Origin: Ruoffia sp044336205
GTDB taxonomy: Bacteria > Bacillota > Bacilli > Lactobacillales > Aerococcaceae
Reading direction: 5' to 3'
Length of the DNA: 64,000 nucleotides
Assembly: GCA_044336205.1 (NCBI GenBank)
Contig: CP172318.1
Span: 682,001-746,000, forward strand
In this document: piece by piece, positions 44,007 through 53,105 of the stretch
Layout of the letters: the number at the start of each line of letters is the position of its first letter
Numbering within the stretch: the first letter of the stretch is position 1
The notes under the pieces: generated by a model
The model's database searches: none
The model's input: only the letters and a program-made list of their open reading frames with translations
Told to the model about the DNA's origin: nothing
Position numbers and translations under genes: made by a program

Positions 44007-45730
44007 TGACAGAAATTAAATTAACTGGAATTGCAGCTAGTGATGGAATTGCAATTGCACCAGTCTATTTACTAACAGAACCTGATTTATCATTTGAACG
44101 TTTAACAGTTGAAGATGCTCAAGCTGAAGCAGAACGTTTTGATCAAGCTGTTGAGAAAGCAACGAACGAAATTACTGAAATTCGTACAATTGCAGAAACA
44201 TCGCTTGGAGCGGAAGAAGCACAAGTATTCGATGCACACCTTATGTTCTTATCAGATCCAGAATTCACTGGTCAAATTAGAAACAAAGTGATTGAAGAAA
44301 ATGTAAACGCTGAATCTGCTTTAACTGATGTGAGCGAAATGTTCATCCAAATGTTCAGTGCTATGGAAGACAATGCATATATGCAAGAGAGAGCAGCTGA
44401 TGTTAAAGACGTTTCAACACGTATCTTAGCAGCTCTTCTTGGCGTTAAGTTGCCTAGTCCTTCAACAATCAGTGAAGAAGTTATCATTGTAGCTCATGAT
44501 TTAACACCAAGTGATACTGCTCAATTAAACAAACAGTTCGTTAAAGCATTTGTTACAAACATTGGGGGGCGTACTTCTCACTCAGCTATTATGGCACGCT
44601 CATTAGAGATTCCAGCAATTGTTGGTACTAAATCAATTGTATCTGAAGTAAAAGATGGTGACATGGTCATTATCGATGCGCTTGAAGGTGAGATTATTGT
44701 TCACCCGACAGAAGAGCAAATTGCTGAATACACAGCAAAGGCTGAGAAATTCGAAGAACAAAAAGCTGAATGGGCTAAACTTGTAGATGCTGAATCAGTG
44801 ACTAAAGATGGTCATAAGATTGAAATTGCAGCGAATATTGGTACACCGAAAGATGTGGCAGCAGTCATTGAAAATGGTGCTGAAGCAGTTGGTTTATACC
44901 GGACTGAATTCTTATATATGGATTCTTCAGACTTCCCAACAGAAGATGAGCAATATGAAGCTTACTCAAAAGTACTTAAAGACTTAGACGGTAAAGCAGT
45001 TGTTGTTCGTACAATGGATATTGGTGGAGACAAAGAATTACCATACTTAGAATTACCAGAAGAAATGAACCCGTTCTTAGGTTACCGTGCAATTCGTATC
45101 TCTTTAGATCGTCATGAGATGTTCAAGACACAATTACGTGCGTTACTGAGAGCTTCAATTCATGGTAAATTATGTATTATGTTCCCAATGATTGCTACTC
45201 TAGATGAGTTCCGTTCGGCTAAATCATTCTTATTAGAAGTAAAAGAAGAGCTCTTAGCTGAAGGTGTTGAAGTATCTGAAGATATTCAAGTAGGAATCAT
45301 GGTTGAAGTCCCAGCAGCAGCAGTACTTGCTGATCAATTTGCTAAGGAAGTAGACTTCTTTAGTATTGGTACGAATGATTTGATTCAATACTCAATGGCT
45401 GCAGACCGTATGAACGAACGCGTATCGTACCTATACCAACCATATAACCCTTCAATCTTACGTTTAATTAAGAACGTTATTGATGCATCACATGCTGAAG
45501 GTAAATGGACAGGTATGTGTGGTGAGATGGCTGGAGATCAAACAGCTGTGCCATTATTATTAGGATTAGGTCTTGATGAGTTCTCTATGAGTGCTTCAAG
45601 TGTTCTTAAGACTCGTAGCTTAGTTAGCCAATTAAACTTAAGTGATATGCAAGAGTTAGCTAATAAAGCAATTAACGAATGTACTACAGCTGAAGAAGTT
45701 GTAGCATTGGTTGAAGAAGCAACTAAATAA
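44006..45730 (+). CDS. ptsI: Phosphoenolpyruvate-protein phosphotransferase (Enzyme I)
   Basis: Transfers phosphate from PEP to HPr. The 574 residues have the N-terminal HPr-binding part, the phosphohistidine in NIGGRTSHSAIMARS, the PEP-binding core with GLYRTEFLYMD, VVVRTMDIGGDKELPYL, NPFLGYRAIR and the C-terminal GTNDLIQY and CGEMAGD motifs. Start ATG overlaps the ptsH stop as TAATG. Confidence 0.98.
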   Translation: MTEIKLTGIAASDGIAIAPVYLLTEPDLSFERLTVEDAQAEAERFDQAVEKATNEITEIRTIAETSLGAEEAQVFDAHLMFLSDPEFTGQIRNKVIEENVNAESALTDVSEMFIQMFSAMEDNAYMQERAADVKDVSTRILAALLGVKLPSPSTISEEVIIVAHDLTPSDTAQLNKQFVKAFVTNIGGRTSHSAIMARSLEIPAIVGTKSIVSEVKDGDMVIIDALEGEIIVHPTEEQIAEYTAKAEKFEEQKAEWAKLVDAESVTKDGHKIEIAANIGTPKDVAAVIENGAEAVGLYRTEFLYMDSSDFPTEDEQYEAYSKVLKDLDGKAVVVRTMDIGGDKELPYLELPEEMNPFLGYRAIRISLDRHEMFKTQLRALLRASIHGKLCIMFPMIATLDEFRSAKSFLLEVKEELLAEGVEVSEDIQVGIMVEVPAAAVLADQFAKEVDFFSIGTNDLIQYSMAADRMNERVSYLYQPYNPSILRLIKNVIDASHAEGKWTGMCGEMAGDQTAVPLLLGLGLDEFSMSASSVLKTRSLVSQLNLSDMQELANKAINECTTAEEVVALVEEATK

Positions 45731-45769
45731 TAAATCTTATTATTCATAGAATAAATTTTTAGATTCAGC

Positions 45770-45820
45770 GACTAGCAGTTCCACTAACCCAGTAGTTAGT
45801 GGAACTGTTAGTCTTTTTTG
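45770..45820 (+). terminator. Intrinsic terminator after ptsI
   Basis: GACTAGCAGTTCCACTAAC at 45770-45788 pairs with GTTAGTGGAACTGTTAGTC at 45795-45813 (one G-U), followed by TTTTTTGG. Confidence 0.92.
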
Positions 45821-45944
45821 GCTTAAATTGTTTCAAGACACCATGAATAACATCCTATGAGATTTTACAATAAACATTTTCCAGTATTGGTACTTTTATA
45901 GTAAACTATAATAAAGATAAGAGTGTACTAAGGAGTGAGACGGT

Positions 45945-46943
45945 TTGAATTTAAAAGAGAAATTACTTGATTACTTTATGGAACATACGGATAGAATTAT
46001 TTCCGGTCAAGATTTAGCCCAGGTATTCGATGTAACCCGAAGTGCAGTGTGGAAAGCTATTGAAGAACTGAGAAATCAGGGATACATCATTGAGAGTATT
46101 AGTCGCAAAGGCTATCGATTAGTTAAGTATTCCAATGATTTAGATGCCCAACAAATAATGAACCAACTATCAACAGATTGGGAAAACTTGACTATTGAAG
46201 TGCATGATGAGGTAACTTCTACCAATGACTTAGCTAAGATATTCGGAGTAAGCCATCCCAAGCGAACTCATCTAATTATTGCACGTAAGCAAACCAAAGG
46301 GAGAGGACGTTATGGCAAATCTTTTCATTCATCGATTGCTAATGGGCTGTATATGTCACTACTCATTCCAATCAAGGATATTAAAATTGAGAATATACCT
46401 TTGATTACAATTGCTACAGCGACAGCAATGTCAGAAGCAATCGAGGAACTGTATGGTAAGACGTTAGCAATAAAATGGGTGAATGATTTATTTCTTGAAG
46501 GGAGAAAGGTTAGTGGAATTCTCTGTGAAGCCCTTAGTGATTTGGAATCACGAACAATATCATCGGTAGTGGTCGGCTTAGGCTTGAACTTAGCAGGTGA
46601 ATTTGATCAGGCTGACGAACAAGTACGATCCGTTGCAGGGACTTTATTTGGTGAGCAACTGCCTAAAGATTTTAACTATAATGAATTAATTAGTCTTTAC
46701 TTAAATAAATTATCGGGATACATCAATCATTTGGAAGCTAGAGAATTCATCACTTATTATTCAAACCACCTACTAGGTATCAATACTAAAGTATCATATC
46801 AATCAAATGGACAATGGCATGAAGGGATTATTCGAGGTATTAATCAACAGGGACACTTATTATTTGAGCATGAAGATGGGATGCTTGAAGAATTATTCGG
46901 ACAGGAAATCCATTTATCAAGTCAACAGTTCGCTAAGGAGTAA
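45945..46943 (+). CDS. birA: Bifunctional biotin--protein ligase / biotin repressor
   Basis: Attaches biotin to carboxylase carrier proteins and, with its N-terminal helix-turn-helix, represses biotin genes. The 332 residues have the HTH (ISGQDLAQVFDVTRSAVWKA) and wing (IESISRKGYRL), the biotinyl-AMP loop QTKGRGRYGKSFHS, the KWVNDLFLEGRKVSGIL segment and the SH3-like C-domain. Start TTG at 45945 with AAGGAG ahead; TATAAT at 45907-45912 may be its -10. No palindromic BirA operator is seen nearby. Confidence 0.95.
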   Translation: MNLKEKLLDYFMEHTDRIISGQDLAQVFDVTRSAVWKAIEELRNQGYIIESISRKGYRLVKYSNDLDAQQIMNQLSTDWENLTIEVHDEVTSTNDLAKIFGVSHPKRTHLIIARKQTKGRGRYGKSFHSSIANGLYMSLLIPIKDIKIENIPLITIATATAMSEAIEELYGKTLAIKWVNDLFLEGRKVSGILCEALSDLESRTISSVVVGLGLNLAGEFDQADEQVRSVAGTLFGEQLPKDFNYNELISLYLNKLSGYINHLEAREFITYYSNHLLGINTKVSYQSNGQWHEGIIRGINQQGHLLFEHEDGMLEELFGQEIHLSSQQFAKE

Positions 46944-47047
46944 AAGTAATAAAGCTTCAAGCACTTTGAAAATCATTACATCTCTTATGGCTGGATCTTA
47001 GATTCTAGAATTTATTTATGGGAAATAGCCTACGTGTGAGGTTTTCT
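46944..47047. other. Left flank of the second repeat array
   Basis: About 100 bases after birA with no gene and no clear terminator; it contains a short palindrome around ATTCTAGAAT. Confidence 0.35.
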
Positions 47048-47577
47048 ATCGCGCAATATGGGCTGTGATATTTCTCGAAAGCCCATCAATCGCGCAATAT
47101 GGACTGTGATATTTCTCGAAAGCCCGTCAATCGCGCAATATGGGTTGTGATATTTCTCGAAAGCCCGTCAATCGCGCAATATGGGTTGTGATATTTCTCG
47201 AAAGCCCGTCAATCGCGCAATATGGGCTGTGATATTTCTCGAAAGCCCGTCAATCGCGCAATATGGACTGTGATATTTCTCGAAAGCCCGTCAATCGCGC
47301 AATATGGGTTGTGATATTTCTCGAAAGCCCGTCAATCGCGCAATATGGGTTGTGATATTTCTTGAAAGCCCGTCAATCGCGCAATATGGGCTGTGATATT
47401 TCTCGAAAGCCCGTCAATCGGGCAATATAGGTTGTGATATTTCTTGAAAGCCCGTCAATCGGGCAATATGGGCTGTGATATTTCTCGAAAGCCCGTCAAT
47501 CGCGCAATATGGGTTGTGATATTTCTCGAAAGCCCGTCTATCACGCAATAAGAGTATCGATACTTCTTAAAAGCCAG
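47048..47577. repeat. Second tandem array of a 41-bp repeat, about 12 copies
   Basis: Units repeat every 41 bases exactly; the GATATTTCTCGA landmark falls at 47067, 47108, 47149 and on to 47518, with a decayed last copy at 47559. Each unit reads TCGCGCAATATGGGCTGT followed by GATATTTCTCGAAAGCCCGT and CAA. GGGCT and AGCCC can form a hairpin in each unit, and several units have GGACT or GGGTT instead, weakening it. There is no open frame through it. It shares with the first array the core AATAT, eight bases, ATATTTCTCGA in the same phase. Confidence 0.97.
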
Positions 47578-47660
47578 GTTTTCATGCATAAAAATCTATT
47601 AATCTCAGTGAGTATATATTGATTTTTTATTACGGACTCTTAGTTTGACTATATAAAGTA

Positions 47661-47689
47661 TTCAATTCAAAATATTCTTGTGATACAAT
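47661..47689 (+). promoter_or_regulatory. Promoter of the glucosyltransferase gene
   Basis: Extended -10 TGATACAAT at 47681-47689 with TTCAAT 17 bases upstream at 47661-47666; 50 bases before the start codon. Confidence 0.5.
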
Positions 47690-47738
47690 TAATATTAATG
47701 AATAAGATAAAATTTTATCGAAATGAGAGGGGTATTTG

Positions 47739-48936
47739 ATGCGTATAGGTATGTTTACCGATACATATTTTCCACAAGTAAGTGGCGTATCAACTTCAAT
47801 TAAAATTCTAAGTGACCAACTTAAACAAGCAGGACATGAGGTCATTATCTTTACGACAACAGATCCAAATGCTCACCCTGAAAGTGGTATAGTTAGATTA
47901 CCTAGCATCCAAATCGCTAGTCTCGATGACCGACGTATGGCTTATGGAGGTTTAGACCGTTGCTTGAAGATATCAAGAGGTTATGAACTTGATATTATAC
48001 ATACTCATACAGAATTTAGCTTAGGATTGGCCGGAAAGTATGTAGCAAGCCGTTTGAAGATTCCAACCATCCATACTTACCACACCATGTATGAGAATTA
48101 TACACATTATATATGGAACGGTAGACTTATAAAAAGTAAACATGTTCGTTGGTTGACGAAGATTTTTTGTGAGCAAACAGACGGTGTGATTACACCTAGT
48201 CAATTAACTTATGATACTTTAAAGGACTATGGTGTCACTGCGCCGATGCGTATTATCCCAACAGGAGTTGAACTGCCAGAATTTGACGCTTCTTATAAAG
48301 AAAAAAATACGCCGACAATTACAAATCCCTATGGACGCACCTGTACTATTGTCGTTATCAAGACTCTCGAAAGAGAAGTCGTTAGACGAGTTAATCATGT
48401 CTTTCCCAGCCATTAAGAAAGTTTATCCGGAAGCGCATCTTGTTATTGTTGGGGACGGACCTTATAGAGAGACATTGGAGACTTTGGTGAAGGGGTATGA
48501 GTTAGATCATGTCCATTTTGTTGGTGAGATTAATCATAATGAAGTGAACGAATATTATCAGATGGCAGACTTATATATTAATGCTAGTGAGTCTGAATCC
48601 CAAGGATTGACCTATTTAGAGTCCATTGCTAATCGTCTACCGATTGTAGCCAAAGAGAATGACTACTTAAATCAAATTGTTAAATCAGGTGAATTTGGTC
48701 AATTATATCCACCGAACGGTAGCCTACATTCCACTGTCATCAATTATCTCAATAAAAAGCAAACCGGGGATATTAAAGAAATTGATATGGACCTATTAGA
48801 AAGTATTTCTGCTAAGCAATTCGGAAAGAATGTCGGTGATTTTTATCAGGAACTTGTCGATTCGTCAAATCTGTCTCCAAACAATTTTTTTGAAAGGGTT
48901 ATATCAGATATCCGAAAGTTAAAAATAAACTCTTAA
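47739..48936 (+). pseudogene. 1,2-diacylglycerol 3-alpha-glucosyltransferase-like glycosyltransferase, frameshifted
   Basis: A GT4 glycosyltransferase of the type that makes monoglucosyl-diacylglycerol, a membrane glycolipid and lipoteichoic acid anchor precursor. ATG at 47739 with GAGAGGGG ahead opens MRIGMFTDTYFPQVSGVSTS, a hallmark start; HTHTEFSLGLAGKY and GVITPSQLTYDTL follow. At 48301-48307 a run of seven A shifts the frame; removing one A joins DASYKEKIRRQLQIPMDAP to LSLSRLSKEKSLDELI, VIVGDGPYRETL and NASESESQGLTYLE, for 398 residues. The first frame stops at 48416 without the donor-sugar site. Real mutation or assembly error cannot be told apart here. Confidence 0.88.
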
Positions 48937-49081
48937 TTTTTTTGCAAATACAGAATAAATTTAGTGATGTTTCTTGCTTTTTTAAAGCATTTTGTTAACA
49001 TATACTATATTGAAAAAACTAACTAACTATTAGTTTTTGATGCTCTTCATGGAGTAATTCTGTTATCGAAAGGAATCAAAT

Positions 49082-49312
49082 ATGAAAACTTCAGTTTTGA
49101 CAGGTATTATCCAACGCTTAGAAGCAATGGTAAATGCTAAGAATAGCGAGCCAGAAGTTCGTCGCTTTGAATTAGATGGTGTTGAAAAGTGTCAAGTTAC
49201 TTATCATGCAGATGACACATCTTTTGAATTATCTGATAGCCAACGTGGAACGACTTACCGCTTTGACGATATCGATTTAGTAGCTATTGAAATTTATGAG
49301 TTACTTGGCTAA
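49082..49312 (+). CDS. ykuJ: DUF1797 family protein (YkuJ)
   Basis: A 76-residue acidic protein. TGIIQRLEAMVNAKNSEPEVR followed by FELDGVEKCQVTYH and DDIDLVAIEIYELL matches the YkuJ/DUF1797 pattern of Firmicutes; no function is established. CGAAAGGA precedes the ATG. It is a single gene ending at a terminator. Confidence 0.85.
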   Translation: MKTSVLTGIIQRLEAMVNAKNSEPEVRRFELDGVEKCQVTYHADDTSFELSDSQRGTTYRFDDIDLVAIEIYELLG

Positions 49313-49326
49313 TTATTATAATTTCA

Positions 49327-49380
49327 TCCAAACGAATTATTCAACGCTTGAGCGGGGAGTTAATTCGTTTGGATTTTTTT
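49327..49380 (+). terminator. Intrinsic terminator after ykuJ
   Basis: TCCAAACGAATTA at 49327-49339 pairs with TAATTCGTTTGGA at 49361-49373, with an inner GC-rich loop, followed by TTTTTTTG. Confidence 0.85.
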
Positions 49381-49415
49381 GTTAACTGATGTTTATAGGG
49401 ATTACTACTAATTTG

Positions 49416-49424
49416 TGATATAAT
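49416..49424 (+). promoter_or_regulatory. Extended -10 promoter of the yqeG operon
   Basis: TGATATAAT at 49416-49424, an extended -10 with no clear -35, 33 bases before yqeG. Confidence 0.5.
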
Positions 49425-49456
49425 ACCAAAGAATATATTTTATTAAAGGGGACTAT

Positions 49457-49981
49457 ATGAAGAAATTATTGACTCCAACTTGGACTATCAATACAATCTA
49501 TGATATCCAACCAGAAGATTTAATTAAACATGACATTAAAGCCATTATATGTGACTTGGATAATACTTTAATTGCATGGAATCAGTGGGAACATACTGAT
49601 GAGATGGCTAATTGGTTAGAAACATATAAAAAAGCCGGCTTAGGTGTTTATCTTTTGTCGAATAATAATTATAATCGTGTGTTGAAAGTAGCTGAGCCAT
49701 TAGAGTTAAAGTTTACTTCTAGTGCACTGAAACCACGTAGAAAAAACTTTGTTATTGCGATAGAAGATTTGAACGTACCGTATGATAATGTAGCTGTTAT
49801 TGGGGACCAGATTATGACGGATATTATAGGGGCAAACCGTAATAACCTTAAAAGCATCTTAGTGAAACCTATTGCACCTAATGATAATATCTTTACAATC
49901 TTTAATCGAACAATTGAAAGACTTGTATTCAAAATTATTGGCATTGACCGAAATGGTGATTGGGGGAACAAACTTGACTGA
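49457..49981 (+). CDS. yqeG: YqeG family HAD-superfamily phosphatase
   Basis: A 174-residue HAD IIIA enzyme: motif I ICDLDNTLIAW, motif II LLSNNN, the lysine in KPRRKNFVIA and motif III VIGDQIMTDIIGANR. Substrate unknown. It heads the conserved block yqeG-yqeH-yhbY-nadD-yqeK-rsfS-yqeM and overlaps yqeH by eight bases. AAAGGGG precedes the ATG. Confidence 0.93.
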   Translation: MKKLLTPTWTINTIYDIQPEDLIKHDIKAIICDLDNTLIAWNQWEHTDEMANWLETYKKAGLGVYLLSNNNYNRVLKVAEPLELKFTSSALKPRRKNFVIAIEDLNVPYDNVAVIGDQIMTDIIGANRNNLKSILVKPIAPNDNIFTIFNRTIERLVFKIIGIDRNGDWGNKLD

Positions 49982-51092
49982 ACAAACATATCAATGTATC
50001 GGTTGTGGAGCTACGATACAAACAACTAATCCTGATGAAGTAGGCTATTTACCGCAATCGGCTTTGAATAAGGGGTTGGAAAAAGGTGAATTTTACTGTC
50101 AACGATGCTTTAGATTGAGACACTACAATGAATTACAAGACTTAGATATTTCTGATGATGTTTTCCTTAATAAGCTATCAGAAATTGCTCACGATGATGC
50201 CTTTGTCGTTTTAGTGGTTGATATTTTTGATGTCGAAGGTAGTATCATTTCAGGGTTACACCGCTTTATCGGCAATCAAAAATTTATTGTTGCAGCTAAC
50301 AAATTTGATCTGTTACCAAAAGTGACTCGTCATTCTAAAGTAAAAGATTGGGTTAGACAAACTGTTAACCGTCACGGTTTATATCCAGAAGAGGTCATAT
50401 TAACTCACGGGAATAAAGAATCTGGGATTTTAGATTTAGCTAAAGTCATCGAGAAGGAAATTCAAAGGAATAATGTTTACATCGTTGGTGTAACGAATGT
50501 TGGTAAGTCTACTTTGATTAATCAATTAATTCGTCACTACGGTGGTGAAAAAGAAGTTATTACAACTTCGAACCATCCTGGGACCACTTTGGATCTAATT
50601 CAAATACCTTTAACCGATAAACATGCCATTATCGATACACCAGGAATTATTCGTCGAACTCAATTAGCTCATTACTTAAGTAGAGAAGACATTAGAAAAG
50701 TTCTCCCACAAAAGGAAATTAAACCTAAAACCTTCCAATTAAACGAAGGTCAAACTATTTTCTTAGGAGGACTCGCTCGTGTTGACCTTATTAAGTCAGA
50801 GGCTTCTAAGAGTGCAGTAACTTTTTATGTGTCAAATGATCTCTACCTACATAGAACTAAAACGGACAATGCGGATGTCTTGTATGAACAACATATAGGG
50901 GAATTACTTAGTCCGCCGAACAAAGAAGGTAACGAGCACTTACCGAAATTAACCCAAGAGACTTACCATCTAAATGGTGATGAAGATATAAGTATTTCAG
51001 GGTTAGGTTGGTTCACTACGAACTCAAAAGTAGAAATTAACCTTCATTATATTGAGGATATTAATGTAGCTAAGCGTCAATCAATTATTTAA
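49974..51092 (+). CDS. yqeH: Ribosome biogenesis GTPase YqeH
   Basis: A circularly permuted GTPase needed for 30S assembly. TTG at 49974, with GGGGGA ahead, starts the 372-residue protein TEQTYQCIGCGATIQ; the longer frame lies inside yqeG. An N-terminal zinc finger has CIGC and CQRC. The G motifs come in permuted order: G4 NKFD, G5, then G1 GVTNVGKSTLIN, and G3 DTPGI. A C-terminal RNA-binding part follows. Confidence 0.95.
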   Translation: MTEQTYQCIGCGATIQTTNPDEVGYLPQSALNKGLEKGEFYCQRCFRLRHYNELQDLDISDDVFLNKLSEIAHDDAFVVLVVDIFDVEGSIISGLHRFIGNQKFIVAANKFDLLPKVTRHSKVKDWVRQTVNRHGLYPEEVILTHGNKESGILDLAKVIEKEIQRNNVYIVGVTNVGKSTLINQLIRHYGGEKEVITTSNHPGTTLDLIQIPLTDKHAIIDTPGIIRRTQLAHYLSREDIRKVLPQKEIKPKTFQLNEGQTIFLGGLARVDLIKSEASKSAVTFYVSNDLYLHRTKTDNADVLYEQHIGELLSPPNKEGNEHLPKLTQETYHLNGDEDISISGLGWFTTNSKVEINLHYIEDINVAKRQSII

Positions 51093-51105
51093 GAAAGGAG
51101 TATTT

Positions 51106-51420
51106 ATGCAAAAATTAAACAAAGCACAATTAAAATTTTTACGTAAAGAATCACATCAATTAAAACCCCTATTTCAAATGGGGAAAAATGGATTGTCTGA
51201 AGAGTTTATTAATCAAGTCGACTCAGCTATTGAGAAACGTGAATTAATAAAATTTGTCATTTTACAAAATAGTGATGAAGATTTAGATGGCGTAGCTTTA
51301 AAAATTGCCGAGGAAATAGGGGGAGTTGTCGTTCAAACAATTGGAAGTACAGCTGTTCTCTATCGTCAATCGTCTAAAGAAAAACACCAAGATTTAAGTC
51401 GAAAAATAAAAAGTTTATAA
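51106..51420 (+). CDS. yhbY: YhbY family RNA-binding protein
   Basis: A 104-residue CRM-domain protein associated with pre-50S particles. LNKAQLKFLRKESHQLKPLF and the GxxG-type MGKNGLSEEFINQVDSAI match the family. AGAAAGGAG precedes the ATG. Bacillus calls it yqeI, in the same position. Confidence 0.93.
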   Translation: MQKLNKAQLKFLRKESHQLKPLFQMGKNGLSEEFINQVDSAIEKRELIKFVILQNSDEDLDGVALKIAEEIGGVVVQTIGSTAVLYRQSSKEKHQDLSRKIKSL

Positions 51421-51436
51421 TAAGGAGAAGGTAAGA

Positions 51437-52120
51437 ATGGATATGTGGAACAGCACAGTGAAAATGGATGTCATTAATTCTATCGAAGAAGCATTAGAAC
51501 CCATCCTATTCACCCAACTGACACCATCCTCTCATGAGTTAGGCCGTAAAAGAATTGGTATCTTAGGAGGAACCTTTAATCCTCCTCACTTAGGTCATCT
51601 ATTAATGGCTGAACAAGTGGGGAATCAATTGGAACTCGATGAGATTTGGTTTATGCCAACAGCAAAACCACCTCATGCACCAGGCAAGAAAACCATTGCT
51701 TCACAACATCGAGTTCAAATGGTGAAATTAGCCATTGAAGGGAATCCTTTATTCAAATTACAACCTTATGAGATTCATCGAGGTGGAGTGAATTACACCA
51801 TAGATACAATGAGTCATTTTGTTGAAACATATCCAGAATCAGATTTTTATTTTATTATTGGTTCTGATAGTGCTAATGATTTACCAACTTGGAAAGATAT
51901 CGATAGGTTAGTACAATTGGTTCAATTTGTTGGCATTACTCGACCAGGTGAGCGGCCTTACAATGGACCTTATCCGATATTGTGGGTAGATTCACCTATG
52001 ATTGAACTATCATCGACTGAGATCCGTCTCAGAGTTTACCTTGAGCAGTCAATACGCTATCAAGTACCTAATAAAGTTTCGGAATATATTTATAAACATA
52101 AACTTTACCAAATGGATTAA
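51437..52120 (+). CDS. nadD: Nicotinate-nucleotide adenylyltransferase
   Basis: Adenylates nicotinate mononucleotide in NAD synthesis. Of 227 residues the first 37 form an N-terminal extension; the core starts RIGILGGTFNPPHLGHLLMA with the nucleotidyltransferase GxFNPPHxGH motif, then WFMPTAKPPHAPGKK, FIIGSDSANDLPTW and the C-terminal ELSSTEIRLRV with the ISSTxxR-type motif. AAGGAGAAGG directly ahead of the ATG at 51437 supports the extension. Confidence 0.96.
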   Translation: MDMWNSTVKMDVINSIEEALEPILFTQLTPSSHELGRKRIGILGGTFNPPHLGHLLMAEQVGNQLELDEIWFMPTAKPPHAPGKKTIASQHRVQMVKLAIEGNPLFKLQPYEIHRGGVNYTIDTMSHFVETYPESDFYFIIGSDSANDLPTWKDIDRLVQLVQFVGITRPGERPYNGPYPILWVDSPMIELSSTEIRLRVYLEQSIRYQVPNKVSEYIYKHKLYQMD

Positions 52121-52134
52121 GGAGATTCGATATT

Positions 52135-52743
52135 TTGACCGGTAATCTAACGTACACGCATAATTATATCAATGTGAGTCGTGAAGAATTAATAAGTAAC
52201 TTAAAAAAATCATTAATAACAAAACGTTTTGAACATGTATTAAGGGTTGAAGAAACAGCACTAAAATTAGCTCATCAATACGATTATTCTAATCTAGAAA
52301 AAGTCAGTATCGTTGCATTGATGCATGATCAATGTAAAGATATGGCGGAAAGTCAGATGTATCAAATGGCAAGCCAATTCTCACCTTATGAACCTATTAA
52401 GTTGGGGAACGAAGCAATTTGGCATGGATATGCTGCTGCTGAATTGGCAAGAACAAATTATAAAGTTCAAGAAACAGATATGATTAATGCTATTGCTGAA
52501 CATACGATTGGTGCTAAACAAATGACATTATTAAGCAAGATACTATTCGTAGCCGATTACATTGAACCAGGACGTGACTTTCCAGGAGTTGAAAAGGCAA
52601 GAGAACTGGCTGACAAGAATTTAGATAAGGCGGTTTATTATAAGATGCGCCAGACAATTCAACATCTTGTTGAAAGTAAAGAACATGTCTATGTTGAAAG
52701 TATTGTAATTTATAATTATTGGACAAAAAGACAGGAGGACTAA
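52135..52743 (+). CDS. yqeK: YqeK family HD-domain hydrolase (bis(5'-nucleosyl)-tetraphosphatase)
   Basis: A 202-residue HD-domain phosphohydrolase; Firmicutes YqeK cleaves Ap4A symmetrically. Metal-binding signs are KRFEHVLRVEETALKLA, the HD pair in LMHDQCKDM, IWHGYAAAELA and AEHTIGAKQMTLLSKILFVADYIEPGRDF. Start TTG at 52135 with AAGGAGA ahead. The stop lies between the ribosome site and the likely start of rsfS. Confidence 0.92.
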   Translation: MTGNLTYTHNYINVSREELISNLKKSLITKRFEHVLRVEETALKLAHQYDYSNLEKVSIVALMHDQCKDMAESQMYQMASQFSPYEPIKLGNEAIWHGYAAAELARTNYKVQETDMINAIAEHTIGAKQMTLLSKILFVADYIEPGRDFPGVEKARELADKNLDKAVYYKMRQTIQHLVESKEHVYVESIVIYNYWTKRQED

Positions 52744-52745
52744 CT

Positions 52746-53105
52746 ATTAAAACGATAGAAAAATTAGAATTAATAATTAAAGCAGCAGATGACAGATTAG
52801 CACAAGATATTGTAGCTATGGATGTCGCTTCATTAACACCATTAGCAGACTACTTTGTTGTTATGCACGCAAGAAATGACAGACAACTATCAGCTATTGT
52901 TGAGGAAATCATTGACCAAGCGCATAAAAATAATATAACAATTAAAAATACTGAAGGAAAAAGTGGAGGCAAATGGGTCTTAATAGATCTAAATGATATT
53001 ATTGTGCATGTATTCCATCATAGTGAGCGTGCAAATTATAATCTTGAAAAGATCTGGCAAGACGCACCACTTGTAGACATTCATGAATGGGTTAAAGAGG
53101 CATGA
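52746..53105 (+). CDS. rsfS: Ribosomal silencing factor RsfS, apparently starting at ATT
   Basis: RsfS binds L14 and blocks subunit joining in poor conditions. A strong AGGAGG at 52733-52738 has no ATG, GTG or TTG at the right distance; seven bases on is ATT at 52746, in frame, giving a 119-residue protein KTIEKLELIIKAADDRLAQ, close to the usual 110-118. The only standard start, TTG 52719, lies upstream of that site inside yqeK and has no ribosome site of its own. Family motifs: DIVAMDVASLTPLADYFVV, ARNDRQLSAIVEEI, EGKSGGKWVLIDLNDIIVHVF and YNLEKIWQDAP. Confidence 0.9.
   Translation: MKTIEKLELIIKAADDRLAQDIVAMDVASLTPLADYFVVMHARNDRQLSAIVEEIIDQAHKNNITIKNTEGKSGGKWVLIDLNDIIVHVFHHSERANYNLEKIWQDAPLVDIHEWVKEA

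Noticed and set aside
45840..45944. BirA operator upstream of birA
   Set aside because: No TTGTTAACC-type inverted repeat could be found.
47048..47577. Possible CRISPR array or repeat-protein gene
   Set aside because: Same reasons as for the first array, and the period is not a multiple of three, so no continuous frame exists.
49669..49989. 106-codon open frame on the minus strand
   Set aside because: Shadow of yqeG with no independent support.
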